This document shows, one piece after another, positions 27,970-36,756 of a stretch of DNA of 53,614 nucleotides. The DNA comes from Candidatus Woesearchaeota archaeon (GTDB taxonomy: Archaea > Nanobdellota > Nanobdellia > SCGC-AAA011-G17 > GW2011-AR20). Where the stretch lies: the NCBI GenBank assembly GCA_016203115.1, contig JACQNJ010000031.1, forward strand, positions 1-53,614, given 5' to 3'. The translations under genes were made by a program, and so were the position numbers. The notes beneath the pieces are model-generated. The model made no database searches, was not told where the DNA came from, and worked only from the letters and a program-made list of their open reading frames with translations. Position 1 is the first letter of the stretch, and every line of letters begins with the position of its first letter.

Positions 27970-28338
27970 TTATTCAACAATAATTCTTGCTTTCATAGAA
28001 GGATGAGCATTACAATGGTATTCAAATGTTCCAAAATTAGCAAAAGTATGTGAATATGACTCTGATTTTGAAAGGAAATTTGAATTTAGTTCATTACCTT
28101 TATCAGACGTTACAGTGTGTTTTACACTGTCTTGATTTATCCATGTAACAGTATCTTCTTTCTTTATCCTTAACTCTGGCTGCGAAAACCCGAGATCTTT
28201 TATTTCAATAATTTTTGCTCCAACTGGTTCAGGATTAATTACATTAGTGTTACCTTGACTTTCAATTTTATTATTAGAATTACATCCAAATAAAAGTAAT
28301 AAAGTAAAAATACCAAAAACAAAAAAGAGTTTTTTCAT
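27970..28338 (-). CDS. Cupredoxin-like (type 1 copper) lipoprotein
   Basis: Lipobox LLLFGC; DTVTWINQDSVKHTVTSD ... FEYHCNAHPSMKARIIVE. Confidence 0.85.
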   Translation of the reverse strand: MKKLFFVFGIFTLLLLFGCNSNNKIESQGNTNVINPEPVGAKIIEIKDLGFSQPELRIKKEDTVTWINQDSVKHTVTSDKGNELNSNFLSKSESYSHTFANFGTFEYHCNAHPSMKARIIVE

Positions 28339-28426
28339 ACGTCTGGTAGTAATTCCGTATATTTAAAATTTCTTATTATGTCAGAATAAAGGAACGCTTT
28401 TAAACTAAAATAATTCAATTTTATTT

Positions 28427-29140
28427 ATGAAACTAGAACAGCATTTTATGATTAATGAAGAATTATGTAAGAGAATAGTTTCATATCTGGAAATCCAGCT
28501 CAATGAGGTAGTCTTGGAAATAGGTCCGGGAAGAGGAGCTTTAACAAAATATTTAATAAAAGAGACTAAAAAAGTTGTTGTCATAGAAATAAGCTTTGAC
28601 TTGACAAGTGAATTAATAACTAATTTTAAAGGGATAAAAGTAATAAATGATTCTATAACCAGTTTTAAGGAATTAAATTTTGACAGAATAATTGGGAATA
28701 TCCCTTATTCAGTATGTGAGCCTTTAATGAGTATCTTAGTCTCAAGTAAATTCAAAACAGCAGTATTTACAGTTCCAGCTAATTTCATGAAAAAGGGGCT
28801 GTTAAACTTGATAATGCAAAAGTTCTTTACAATAGAAATTTTAGAAGAAATAAATAAAAATGCATTTGATCCAAAGCCAAAAGTAAAATCTAAAGTTATA
28901 AGAATAAGGCATAAAGAAATGAGTGAAAAAGAGAAAATAATAAAAGAAATTTACTTGCAATCAGACAAAAAATTTGATAATGCATTTAGGGAAGCTTACT
29001 GCAAAGTTTTAAAATTAACAAAAAAAGAAGCTAAATCTAAACTTCCTGAATTAAGTTTTTTAAATAAAAAAGTCTATACTCTAAGTTTAGAAGAATGGAA
29101 AGAAGTAATTGAAGAAATTGAAAAAGAATTTAAGAATTAG
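28427..29140 (+). CDS. ksgA: 16S rRNA adenine dimethyltransferase (KsgA/Dim1)
   Basis: LEIGPGRGALTKYLIKETKKVVVIEISFD; IIGNIPYSVCEPL; FDPKPKVKSKVIRI. Confidence 0.92.
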   Translation: MKLEQHFMINEELCKRIVSYLEIQLNEVVLEIGPGRGALTKYLIKETKKVVVIEISFDLTSELITNFKGIKVINDSITSFKELNFDRIIGNIPYSVCEPLMSILVSSKFKTAVFTVPANFMKKGLLNLIMQKFFTIEILEEINKNAFDPKPKVKSKVIRIRHKEMSEKEKIIKEIYLQSDKKFDNAFREAYCKVLKLTKKEAKSKLPELSFLNKKVYTLSLEEWKEVIEEIEKEFKN

Positions 29141-29158
29141 TGTCCTAACAGGTAATAA

Positions 29159-29250
29159 GCGCCAATAGTCTAGTGGTTAAGATTGGGGCTTCCCAAGAAA
29201 CTTGGTTTCGGATTTAGCCTCCGACCGGGGTTCAAATCCCCGTTGGCGCA
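29159..29250 (+). tRNA. tRNA-Gly(CCC) with 20-nt intron at 37/38
   Basis: GCGCCAA/TTGGCGC; D stem GTCT/AGAT; anticodon arm GGGGC-TTCCCA|intron 29196-29215|A-GCCTC; T arm CGGGG-TTCAAAT-CCCCG. Confidence 0.9.
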
Positions 29251-29290
29251 TTCAAAAGTTTTAAATAAGTAAAATAAGACTCCTATTAAA

Positions 29291-31135
29291 ATGAAAACGT
29301 TCTACATAACAACTGCAATAGATTATGTAAATGCTAAGCCTCATATTGGTCATGCATACGAAAAAGTTACTGCAGATATCATAGCAAGATGGCATCGCTT
29401 AAAAGGGGAAGATGTTTTTTTTTTAACTGGAACAGATGACAATGCACAAAAAAATGCGCAAGCTGCAAAAGAAGCAAATCTTCCTACAATGGAATTTGTA
29501 GACAAAAATGCAAAAAACTTCAAAGAAATGTGTGATATATTTAACATATCTTATAACTGTTTTATAAGAACAACTGAAAAGAGGCATATAAAAGTAGCTC
29601 AGGATTTATTTTCAAAAGCCTTCAAGTCTAAAAATATTTACAAGGGATTTTATGAAGGTTATTACTGTTTGGGTTGTGAATCTTTTAAAACAGAAAAAGA
29701 GTTAGTAGAGGGAAAATGCCCCGAGCATAATAAAGAACCAGAACTAAGAAAAGAAGAAACTTATTTTTTTAAGTTAGGAAAATACAAAAATAAAATAATA
29801 ACCCTTGTATCATCTAAAGACTTCATAATTCCTAAAGAAAGGAAAAATGAGATCTTATCAAGACTAAAATCTGAAGATTTAAACGACTTATCAGTTAGCA
29901 GGCAAAAATCAGAGTGGGGGATCACAACACCAATAGACAAGAATCATACAATTTATGTTTGGTACGATGCATTAATAAACTATATTTCTGCTTTAGACCC
30001 CCCTAAAGGAAAAAATTTCAAAAAATATTGGCCAGCAGATATTCATTTAATTGGAAAAGGAATAAATTGGTTCCACTCCGTTATATGGCCGGCTATATTA
30101 TTCTCAGCAAGTATTAAGCAGCCCAAGCAGGTAGTCGTCCACGGTTATCTCACAATGAATGGACAAAAGATATCCAAATCTTTAGGAAATGTAATAGACC
30201 CGGTAGAATTAGCTAAAAAATACTCTGTCGATTCTATAAGATACGTTTTCATAAAAGACATTCCATTTGGCCAAGATGGAGACTTCTCAGAAGAATCATT
30301 AAAAGCCCGCCATAATAATGAACTGGCAAATGACTTGGGAAATTTAGTTTCAAGAGTTTTAACTTTAACAGAAAAGAATTTTCCAAAAGGGTTAAAAAAA
30401 TCCCCATTAGATAAAAAATTAACTTCTAAATTAAATATTAAGAAAATAGATTTCCACATGCAAAAATTGGAATTGCAGCAGGCATTAAATGAAATCTGGA
30501 AGTTCATTAATGAATGCAATAAGCATATCAATGATGAAAAGCCTTGGGAATTAAAAGGTAAAGAACTAGAAAAACATCTTTACACTCTAACAGAATCGGT
30601 AAGAATAATTGCCATATTAATTTCACCATTTATCCCAGAAACATCAGAAAAAATATTTAATCAATTAGAACAGAAAAAAGGAACATTAAAAGATGCAGTT
30701 TTCGGTAAAGTAAAAATATATAAAGTTAAAAAAGGTGAGATTCTTTTTAAAAAGATTGAAATGAAGGAAAAAACAATACAACCGGAAAAAATAGAACAAA
30801 ACTTAGATAAGGTAGATATTGAATACTTTAAAAAAATAGATTTAAGAGTTGCAAAAATAAAGGCAGTTAGCGATCATCCTAATGCTGAGAAGTTATACTT
30901 ATTAGTTCTAAACTTGGGAAAAGGAGAGCACGAACTTCAAGTTCTTTCAGGATTAAAAGGAGATTATACAAAAGAAGACTTACTAGGAAAAAAAGTTGTG
31001 GTTATTAGAAATCTTAAACATGTAGTTATTCGTGGTGTTGAAAGCCAAGGAATGTTATTAGCAGCTGTTTTCAAAAATAAAGTAAGTTTAATCGAACCTG
31101 ATTCTGATATTGAGGTTGGTGCTAAAGTTATGTGA
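29291..31135 (+). CDS. metG: Methionyl-tRNA synthetase with C-terminal tRNA-binding (EMAPII/Arc1p-like) domain
   Basis: PHIGHAYEKVTADIIARWHRLKGEDVFFLTGTDDNAQK; NGQKISKSLGNVID (KMSKS-like); C-terminal IDLRVAKIKAVSDHPNAEKLYLL. Confidence 0.95.
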   Translation: MKTFYITTAIDYVNAKPHIGHAYEKVTADIIARWHRLKGEDVFFLTGTDDNAQKNAQAAKEANLPTMEFVDKNAKNFKEMCDIFNISYNCFIRTTEKRHIKVAQDLFSKAFKSKNIYKGFYEGYYCLGCESFKTEKELVEGKCPEHNKEPELRKEETYFFKLGKYKNKIITLVSSKDFIIPKERKNEILSRLKSEDLNDLSVSRQKSEWGITTPIDKNHTIYVWYDALINYISALDPPKGKNFKKYWPADIHLIGKGINWFHSVIWPAILFSASIKQPKQVVVHGYLTMNGQKISKSLGNVIDPVELAKKYSVDSIRYVFIKDIPFGQDGDFSEESLKARHNNELANDLGNLVSRVLTLTEKNFPKGLKKSPLDKKLTSKLNIKKIDFHMQKLELQQALNEIWKFINECNKHINDEKPWELKGKELEKHLYTLTESVRIIAILISPFIPETSEKIFNQLEQKKGTLKDAVFGKVKIYKVKKGEILFKKIEMKEKTIQPEKIEQNLDKVDIEYFKKIDLRVAKIKAVSDHPNAEKLYLLVLNLGKGEHELQVLSGLKGDYTKEDLLGKKVVVIRNLKHVVIRGVESQGMLLAAVFKNKVSLIEPDSDIEVGAKVM

Positions 31136-31148
31136 AATTCTAAAGGGT

Positions 31149-31252
31149 TGGGCCCGCTGTGATTTGAACACAGGACCCCTGCCTTATCAGACTCACTTTC
31201 TCCCACAAATATGGAAAAATGCAGTGCTCTAGCCAGGCTGAGCCACGGGCCC
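31149..31252 (-). tRNA. tRNA-Ile(GAT) with ~29-nt intron inside the 5' anticodon stem (~30/31)
   Basis: GGGCCCG/CGGGCCC + A73; D stem GCTC/GAGC; CTGC|ATTTTTCC...GTGAG|T CTGATAA GGCAG; T arm CTGTG-TTCAAAT-CACAG. Confidence 0.85.
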
Positions 31253-31522
31253 CTAAGAATAGGATTCTTTAACCAACTTTTTAAAGGTTTTGAACGTTAC
31301 TTTTAACAAATTTCCACTCTAATTTTTCCTGCACAAAAGCTTTTTATAGGTAGTATTTTTATCAAAATTATGCAAAATAAAAACCAACTACCCAAGATGA
31401 ACTTATTTCTATTTAGTTGGGGCTATCTTTATCATCATAGGTTTGCTTAAGGAAATTATTTTGCTTTAAGCCTTTTATTTTTAATCTTTATCTTCAGCAC
31501 TATAATCTCTTTTTTCACTAAA

Positions 31523-31849
31523 ATGACTCAAAAAATAAGACTATCCAACGGAGAACTAAAGAGCCTCAAAAGAGGCCTGATTTATCTAGCTAGTGCCAAG
31601 CTTACAAAAAAACAGAAGCAAACTCTGTTAATGGTAAGCAGTAAAGAGTTAGGTATAAACGCAACAGAGCTAGTTATCAATATTTCAAAAGAATTAAATT
31701 GTTCGCAATCAACAGCATGGAATAATCTTCGTTCTCTAAGGAATTTTGGTTTGATAGAATCTGGCTGTAAAGAAAACAAGGGTCAGAAAGTTACACTAAC
31801 CTCAGCAGGAGAATTAATCAACACGGAGGTAAATAAAAATGATATCTGA
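31523..31849 (+). CDS. Winged-HTH protein
   Basis: KKQKQTLLMVSSKELGINATELVINISKELNCSQSTAWNNLRSLRNFGLIESG. Confidence 0.65.
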   Translation: MTQKIRLSNGELKSLKRGLIYLASAKLTKKQKQTLLMVSSKELGINATELVINISKELNCSQSTAWNNLRSLRNFGLIESGCKENKGQKVTLTSAGELINTEVNKNDI

Positions 31850-33023
31850 ACGGTGGACTAGTGAAACAATTAAGGAATTGGATTTATCTGGAAATCGAGT
31901 AGAGAAGCCAGTAAGGTTTGTAGATATAGATGTAACATCTAGCTTTGCACACCTCACTCCAAATATCACAATAGACGAAGTACTAGGATACAGAAGAGCA
32001 TCTACTTTAGAACTTGCTACTGAAGAAAAAGCAATTATAATATTAATGGATTATGATGGAATAATCCCTTCTAGAGAAAAACCTTCAGCAGACACATTAG
32101 AAACTATCTTTAGAACAAATGACAAATCAAATTCTCCTCAAGTTCTTCTAAGAGACGATATACCAATTTCACTTCAAACTTTCGACAAAGAGATAATATT
32201 AAGAGAAATAGATAAAGATTGGAAAAGCATAATCAAGAACACTATATCTGGAAAAAAAGAGAGAATAATATTTGCAAATAGATTTATTGCACTTGTGGAG
32301 GCTATGGAATTATCAGCAGCCACATCTTCATCTGCATCAGAATTTTTGCAAGATTTAAGAAGAAGATTTCTTAGTATGCTTGAGATAAACGCATACCCCA
32401 TTCCTGAATCTACAGCACTTTCTCTATTCACCCAAAAATTACAAGAAGATTTGGAAGCGGGATTTCCATATTGGAAGATGCAGGTTCCTGAAAAATTTGA
32501 AGCTAAGCACAAATCTAACCAAGGAACATATTTAGTTTACGGCATATGTAAAAAAGGGGAATTAGCAAATGTATCTTTCTACGAAAACCCAGGAAGATTT
32601 GAATTTAACAGAAGAGAAGACGAAAGAGTTGTAATATTAGCAGAAGATTCAATACAAGCAATAGTAAAAAGAGAACTAATGCCCACTACCACCTTGTTAA
32701 ATTATATTGTCTTGAGCCCAGCAAGAAAGAAAAGAGATAATGAAAGAACAAAAAGAGTTCACATAGCTGGAAATTTTATGGCTGGAAGAAATGGTTATGC
32801 TTTGGAACTACTTCCATTTTTCAACGCAATACCTGGTTATGATGAAGTTAGTCTAGTTTGTACAGGCTATGACGGAAGATGTACTATAAAGGGCAAACAA
32901 AGAAATTGGATTGGTTTTGGTACAGTTTTTCCACACTTTGGAAAAAAAGGATTAGAGAAATATCTTGAACAAGAAGCTCCATTTAGCCTAGACAAAGGAA
33001 TAGTGTTGGGTGAAGAGATATGA
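31839..33023 (+). CDS. Hypothetical protein (394 aa)
   Basis: Long ORF overlapping the wHTH gene upstream and the DapF-like gene downstream. Confidence 0.65.
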   Translation: MISERWTSETIKELDLSGNRVEKPVRFVDIDVTSSFAHLTPNITIDEVLGYRRASTLELATEEKAIIILMDYDGIIPSREKPSADTLETIFRTNDKSNSPQVLLRDDIPISLQTFDKEIILREIDKDWKSIIKNTISGKKERIIFANRFIALVEAMELSAATSSSASEFLQDLRRRFLSMLEINAYPIPESTALSLFTQKLQEDLEAGFPYWKMQVPEKFEAKHKSNQGTYLVYGICKKGELANVSFYENPGRFEFNRREDERVVILAEDSIQAIVKRELMPTTTLLNYIVLSPARKKRDNERTKRVHIAGNFMAGRNGYALELLPFFNAIPGYDEVSLVCTGYDGRCTIKGKQRNWIGFGTVFPHFGKKGLEKYLEQEAPFSLDKGIVLGEEI

Positions 33024-33697
33024 AGACAGAACTATGGCATGGAGCTCATAACAACTTTGTAGTTATGTATTATGAGAAAGATGTTCCAAGATTAAAAAAA
33101 TGTAAGATTCAGGAAATGAATAGATATTACAATACAGACGGTTTGATACAGATAACAATCAAGAAAAATATTGTAATGAGATTCTTTAATCCAGATGGTT
33201 CTTTGGATAACTGTGGCAATGGACTAAGAGTTACAGCATCTTTTTGTTTTAAAAATAATCTCTGTAAAGATAAAGGGGTAATCGAATCACTAGGCCTAAA
33301 ATTCCCATTTTTGATTAAAAAAGAGGTCCCTAAGATATTTTTTAACAACTTTAAGAAAAAAGATGGATTGTGGTCAATAGGAAATGTTGTTCACAAAACT
33401 ATAATTGTAGAAAACTTCGAAAAATCTAAAAAAGTTGCAAAGTCGATTAGAAATAAACTAGACTGTAATGTAACAATAATAAAGAAACTAGACAAAGGAA
33501 TTTTCGCGCAAACATTTGAAAGAGGCGTAGAAAATTTCACAGCAGCATGCGGAACAGGAGCAATTGCCGCTTCATTGCAGACAAGAAAAAACAAGGTATT
33601 TATGCCTGGAGGTTTATTAGAGATAAGCAAGCGCAAAGGTTCTATAGCTCTATCGGGACCAACAAAAATGGTAGGATTAATTGAAAATGAAATTTAA
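33020..33697 (+). CDS. Diaminopimelate epimerase-like protein
   Basis: RFFNPDGSLDNCGNGLRVTASF and ENFTAACGTGAIAASL, the two catalytic Cys motifs of the DapF family. Confidence 0.85.
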   Translation: MKTELWHGAHNNFVVMYYEKDVPRLKKCKIQEMNRYYNTDGLIQITIKKNIVMRFFNPDGSLDNCGNGLRVTASFCFKNNLCKDKGVIESLGLKFPFLIKKEVPKIFFNNFKKKDGLWSIGNVVHKTIIVENFEKSKKVAKSIRNKLDCNVTIIKKLDKGIFAQTFERGVENFTAACGTGAIAASLQTRKNKVFMPGGLLEISKRKGSIALSGPTKMVGLIENEI

Positions 33698-34340
33698 GCC
33701 TAATTGTGTAGCGGATGAAGAATTAATGAAGATCCCAGTAAAAGAGGCTAATGAGAAATTAGTTAATTTAAGAGATTACAATAAAGATATCATAATAGAA
33801 ATAGAAGAAGAAAGTAAGAAAGCTCAAAATTTAAAAGAAAATGAATGTTTTGTAAGGGAAAGCGTTGCTATAATGTTATCTCAAGTACAATCTTTATTGC
33901 CAAAAGGAATTTGTCTTAAAATAATAGACTGTTATAGGCCCATGGAAGCGCAAAAAAGGATATATGCGCAGGTTTTCTCAGAGTTAAAAAACAAATTACC
34001 AAATCTAACAGATAAAGAGCTTGAAAAAGAAACAGACAAGTGGGTGGCTAACCCCAAAATAATCCCCCCACACACAACTGGTGGAGCTGTAGACCTTATC
34101 TTAGTAGACAAAAATTTGAAAGAACTAACCTTTGGCACTAAGATAAATGCAGTTTCAATAAAAGCAGCTACAGAATTTCCTTTTAAAAATGAAATAAAAA
34201 ACAACAGACTTTTTTTAATTAAGATAATGACAGAAGCAGGGTTTGTTAACTACCCCTTAGAGTATTGGCATTGGTCTTATGGAGATAGGATATGGGCATT
34301 TTATAAGAAAAAACATTTTGCAATTTATGATAGTATTTAG
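33681..34340 (+). CDS. D-alanyl-D-alanine dipeptidase-like protein (VanX/DdpX, peptidase M15)
   Basis: LKIIDCYRPMEAQKRIYAQ; PPHTTGGAVDLILVD; LEYWHWSYGDRIWAF. Confidence 0.85.
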   Translation: MKMKFKPNCVADEELMKIPVKEANEKLVNLRDYNKDIIIEIEEESKKAQNLKENECFVRESVAIMLSQVQSLLPKGICLKIIDCYRPMEAQKRIYAQVFSELKNKLPNLTDKELEKETDKWVANPKIIPPHTTGGAVDLILVDKNLKELTFGTKINAVSIKAATEFPFKNEIKNNRLFLIKIMTEAGFVNYPLEYWHWSYGDRIWAFYKKKHFAIYDSI

Positions 34341-34365
34341 AAAAATGTAACCGCCCTAACGGAGC

Positions 34366-34382
34366 TTGATACATCGTATCAA
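34366..34382. terminator. Perfect inverted repeat TTGATAC-ATC-GTATCAA between convergent genes
   Basis: Read directly; overlaps the LAGLIDADG gene stop; function uncertain. Confidence 0.35.
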
Positions 34383-35185
34383 TAGTAGGAATTAACATCA
34401 ATTGTCTCATCTAAAATCTTTTGTCTTTCAAGAATATTGGTATAAGGAGGACAAAAGCCAAATCTCTTCCAAATATCATATTTGGTTAAGTGCTTTGAAG
34501 AATTAAATCCAATTTCATTAAACCACATTTCTACATAGTTTTCCCCATAAATATCAATTTCATGTCTTATGAAAACTTTTCCATTTCTGCTACTCTCTGT
34601 ATCATAGCTCACGCAAGCTTTAATTTTACAATCATCTAAAAATGTTTTAACAGTTTTAATCAAATTTTTACTTTGACTAGCAACAGCAATGCAGGGATAA
34701 TAATGTTTTTGCCTATACCTTCTTTTAAAAGTCATACACCCTTCAGTGTCGAAAAATCCCATTAAAAAATACTTTTTAATTTTCATGCTAGACAATTTTA
34801 TTTTTTCTGGAACATTTATATTTCTCTTAGAACCATTAGGTAAATTTATGACTCTGTTTAAAAAACAAAACACGGCCTTTGACCTAAAGTAGGTTTGAAC
34901 GGTAGATCTATTTCCAAATCTAACAAATGCATCAATATTAAATAATTTCTTAATCAATGGAACAATGTATTCTTTGTGAAATTCTATCTCATCTATTTCA
35001 TGACCACAGCATTCAATATTATAATCAACCCTTTTACAAATTTTTCTTTTATAACAACGAAGATATCCATCTCCAACATGAATGCCAATAAAATAAGCCA
35101 ACTCTTTTGTCAAATAGGAAGGAATTGTTACTTGTCTTTTAATATCATTTTTACTATATTCTACTTTAGAAAGATCTAGTTTCAT
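34379..35185 (-). CDS. Freestanding LAGLIDADG homing endonuclease
   Basis: LAYFIGIHVGDGYLRC and YFLMGFFDTEGCMTFKRR (two LAGLIDADG-like motifs). Confidence 0.85.
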   Translation of the reverse strand: MKLDLSKVEYSKNDIKRQVTIPSYLTKELAYFIGIHVGDGYLRCYKRKICKRVDYNIECCGHEIDEIEFHKEYIVPLIKKLFNIDAFVRFGNRSTVQTYFRSKAVFCFLNRVINLPNGSKRNINVPEKIKLSSMKIKKYFLMGFFDTEGCMTFKRRYRQKHYYPCIAVASQSKNLIKTVKTFLDDCKIKACVSYDTESSRNGKVFIRHEIDIYGENYVEMWFNEIGFNSSKHLTKYDIWKRFGFCPPYTNILERQKILDETIDVNSYY

Positions 35186-35205
35186 ACTACTTATGATAAA
35201 ACTTT

Positions 35206-35261
35206 ATTTAAAAAGCTGGCGCGTGAAGTTGTCCGATTGACTAGTGAATGCGATATATATT
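35206..35261 (-). promoter_or_regulatory. Conserved ~55-nt element upstream of the LAGLIDADG gene (copy 1)
   Basis: Reverse complement ATATATATCGCATTCACTAGTCAATCGGACAACTTCACGCGCCAGCTTTTTAAAT matches 51610-51665. Confidence 0.65.
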
Positions 35262-35283
35262 TTAGAGAATATGTTAAAAGCCA

Positions 35284-35356
35284 CGCCCCGGAAGGGACTT
35301 GAACCCCCGACCTTTTGGTTAACAGCCAAACGCTCTACCAGCTGAGCTACCGAGGC
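35284..35356 (-). tRNA. tRNA-Asn(GTT), no intron
   Basis: GCCTCGG TA GCTC AGCTGGTA GAGC G TTTGG CTGTTAA CCAAA AGGTC GGGGG TTCAAGT CCCTT CCGGGGC G. Confidence 0.95.
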
Positions 35357-35394
35357 TTATAATAAACTATTTAAGAGACAATTTAAAAGAATTT

Positions 35395-35940
35395 CTATTC
35401 CTTTTCAATAATAACTTTCCCTCTTTTATTAGGCTTTATCTTTAATTTAGCATTTGAAAATTCATGGTAAAATTCTTTCCCTTCTTTCAACATATGCAGG
35501 AAAATAGCCAAAGCAGCAACTTCACTGTGTGGTTGATTCGTAACAGAAATATTGTAATCAGCAAGTTCATAGTATTCTGGCTCAACTCTCTCACTTCCTA
35601 AAATTATCAAAATATTTTTATAGATTTTAATCTTGGAAATTACTTTATCTAATAACTCTCCATACATTGTTGCATGCACAATCAAAAATCCCTGCTCCTT
35701 CCTCTTTTGAACGAACTTAACAGCATCTTTAACATAAAGAATTTCAAAATTTCCTCCAAACCTGTTAACAGTATTGTTTATGGAAGATTCAAAAGCAGTA
35801 TCATGATCTCCAGAATAGTAAACCTTGTCAGCTAAAAAAGCTCTTGCAGTCAAGGCAACATGCGAACTTAGCCTAGGATCCCTTCTTATCCTATGTGTCA
35901 ATCTTAAAATTTCTATCATAATTATTTGACAATGTAACAA
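35395..35940 (-). CDS. trm56: tRNA (cytidine(56)-2'-O)-methyltransferase
   Basis: IEILRLTHRIRRDPRLSSHVALTARAFLADKVYYSG; LIILGSERVEPEYYELADYNISVTNQPHSEVAALAIFL; start likely ~35919. Confidence 0.92.
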   Translation of the reverse strand: MLHCQIIMIEILRLTHRIRRDPRLSSHVALTARAFLADKVYYSGDHDTAFESSINNTVNRFGGNFEILYVKDAVKFVQKRKEQGFLIVHATMYGELLDKVISKIKIYKNILIILGSERVEPEYYELADYNISVTNQPHSEVAALAIFLHMLKEGKEFYHEFSNAKLKIKPNKRGKVIIEKE

Positions 35941-36027
35941 ATTATAAATCTTATTTTAACAACTCATATTTATAAAGTAGTAACAAATCCAAAAACTTTT
36001 TAAGATAATCACTTTTTCAATGAGCCT

Positions 36028-36681
36028 ATGACAAATCTCATTGTAGATATAAAACCAAGATTAATCTATTCAGCACATATCTATGCTCCTTTCGATAGAG
36101 GAAAAGAAGAATTGGAGAATGCAGTATACAAAATTATTTCTTTGCAAGAAAATGCTCAATTAAGAATGGAGGGAGGAAAAAATGCTTTTGTTTCTCAGAA
36201 TGGAAATTGGACAAGGGAGGGATTTATTTATGTCCCTAAAAGAGGTATTTTCTTAACCAGAAATTCTCCAATAATGGCAAATGCACAAGAAGCAACAGAT
36301 TGCCATAGAAATCAAAGAGAATTTTACTTAACAGATGTACAGGTTGAACAATCTTTAGTAGATTCTATTTTATTATCTGGTCAACCAATACCAACTAGCC
36401 GGTTTAGAGAATCTCCTATAGCTGTTTATGCTTTTGGAGATATAGCAGAACAGTATGGTCTATTTTTAAGAGGGATAAACCTAAAAGAAATGCCTATTTT
36501 ACTGGCAGATTTGCAAGACAGACCCTTTGCGAGGCAATCATGGTTTCGTAGGCTTGATGTGGGCAGCAGGTCTAGTCTTTACGGCAATTACAAAGACTTG
36601 GATGTTAGCCTTAGGGTCCGTGGGATACGTCAAGTTAACGAAGACACTGAAAAAAATCCGGGTTTAGTTAGCAAATTATAG
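36028..36681 (+). CDS. Hypothetical protein
   Basis: 217-aa ORF; no family recognised. Confidence 0.5.
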   Translation: MTNLIVDIKPRLIYSAHIYAPFDRGKEELENAVYKIISLQENAQLRMEGGKNAFVSQNGNWTREGFIYVPKRGIFLTRNSPIMANAQEATDCHRNQREFYLTDVQVEQSLVDSILLSGQPIPTSRFRESPIAVYAFGDIAEQYGLFLRGINLKEMPILLADLQDRPFARQSWFRRLDVGSRSSLYGNYKDLDVSLRVRGIRQVNEDTEKNPGLVSKL

Positions 36682-36756
36682 CTGAATAAATTTTTCTTAA
36701 TTCTTATCAAAATTTAAATAATAAACTATATAAATCCTGTTTCAGGTCTTTTTAAA

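Noticed and set aside
34379-35185. LAGLIDADG protein as an intein or in-intron endonuclease
   Set aside because: It is a stand-alone ORF with its own TATA-like element and ATG; neighbouring tRNA-Asn is uninterrupted, so no host intron or intein is evident.
35206-35261. Shared 55-nt element as a C/D-box or H/ACA guide RNA
   Set aside because: No convincing RUGAUGA/CUGA or ANA/ACA arrangement; the position before TATA-like sequence and ATG fits a promoter element better.
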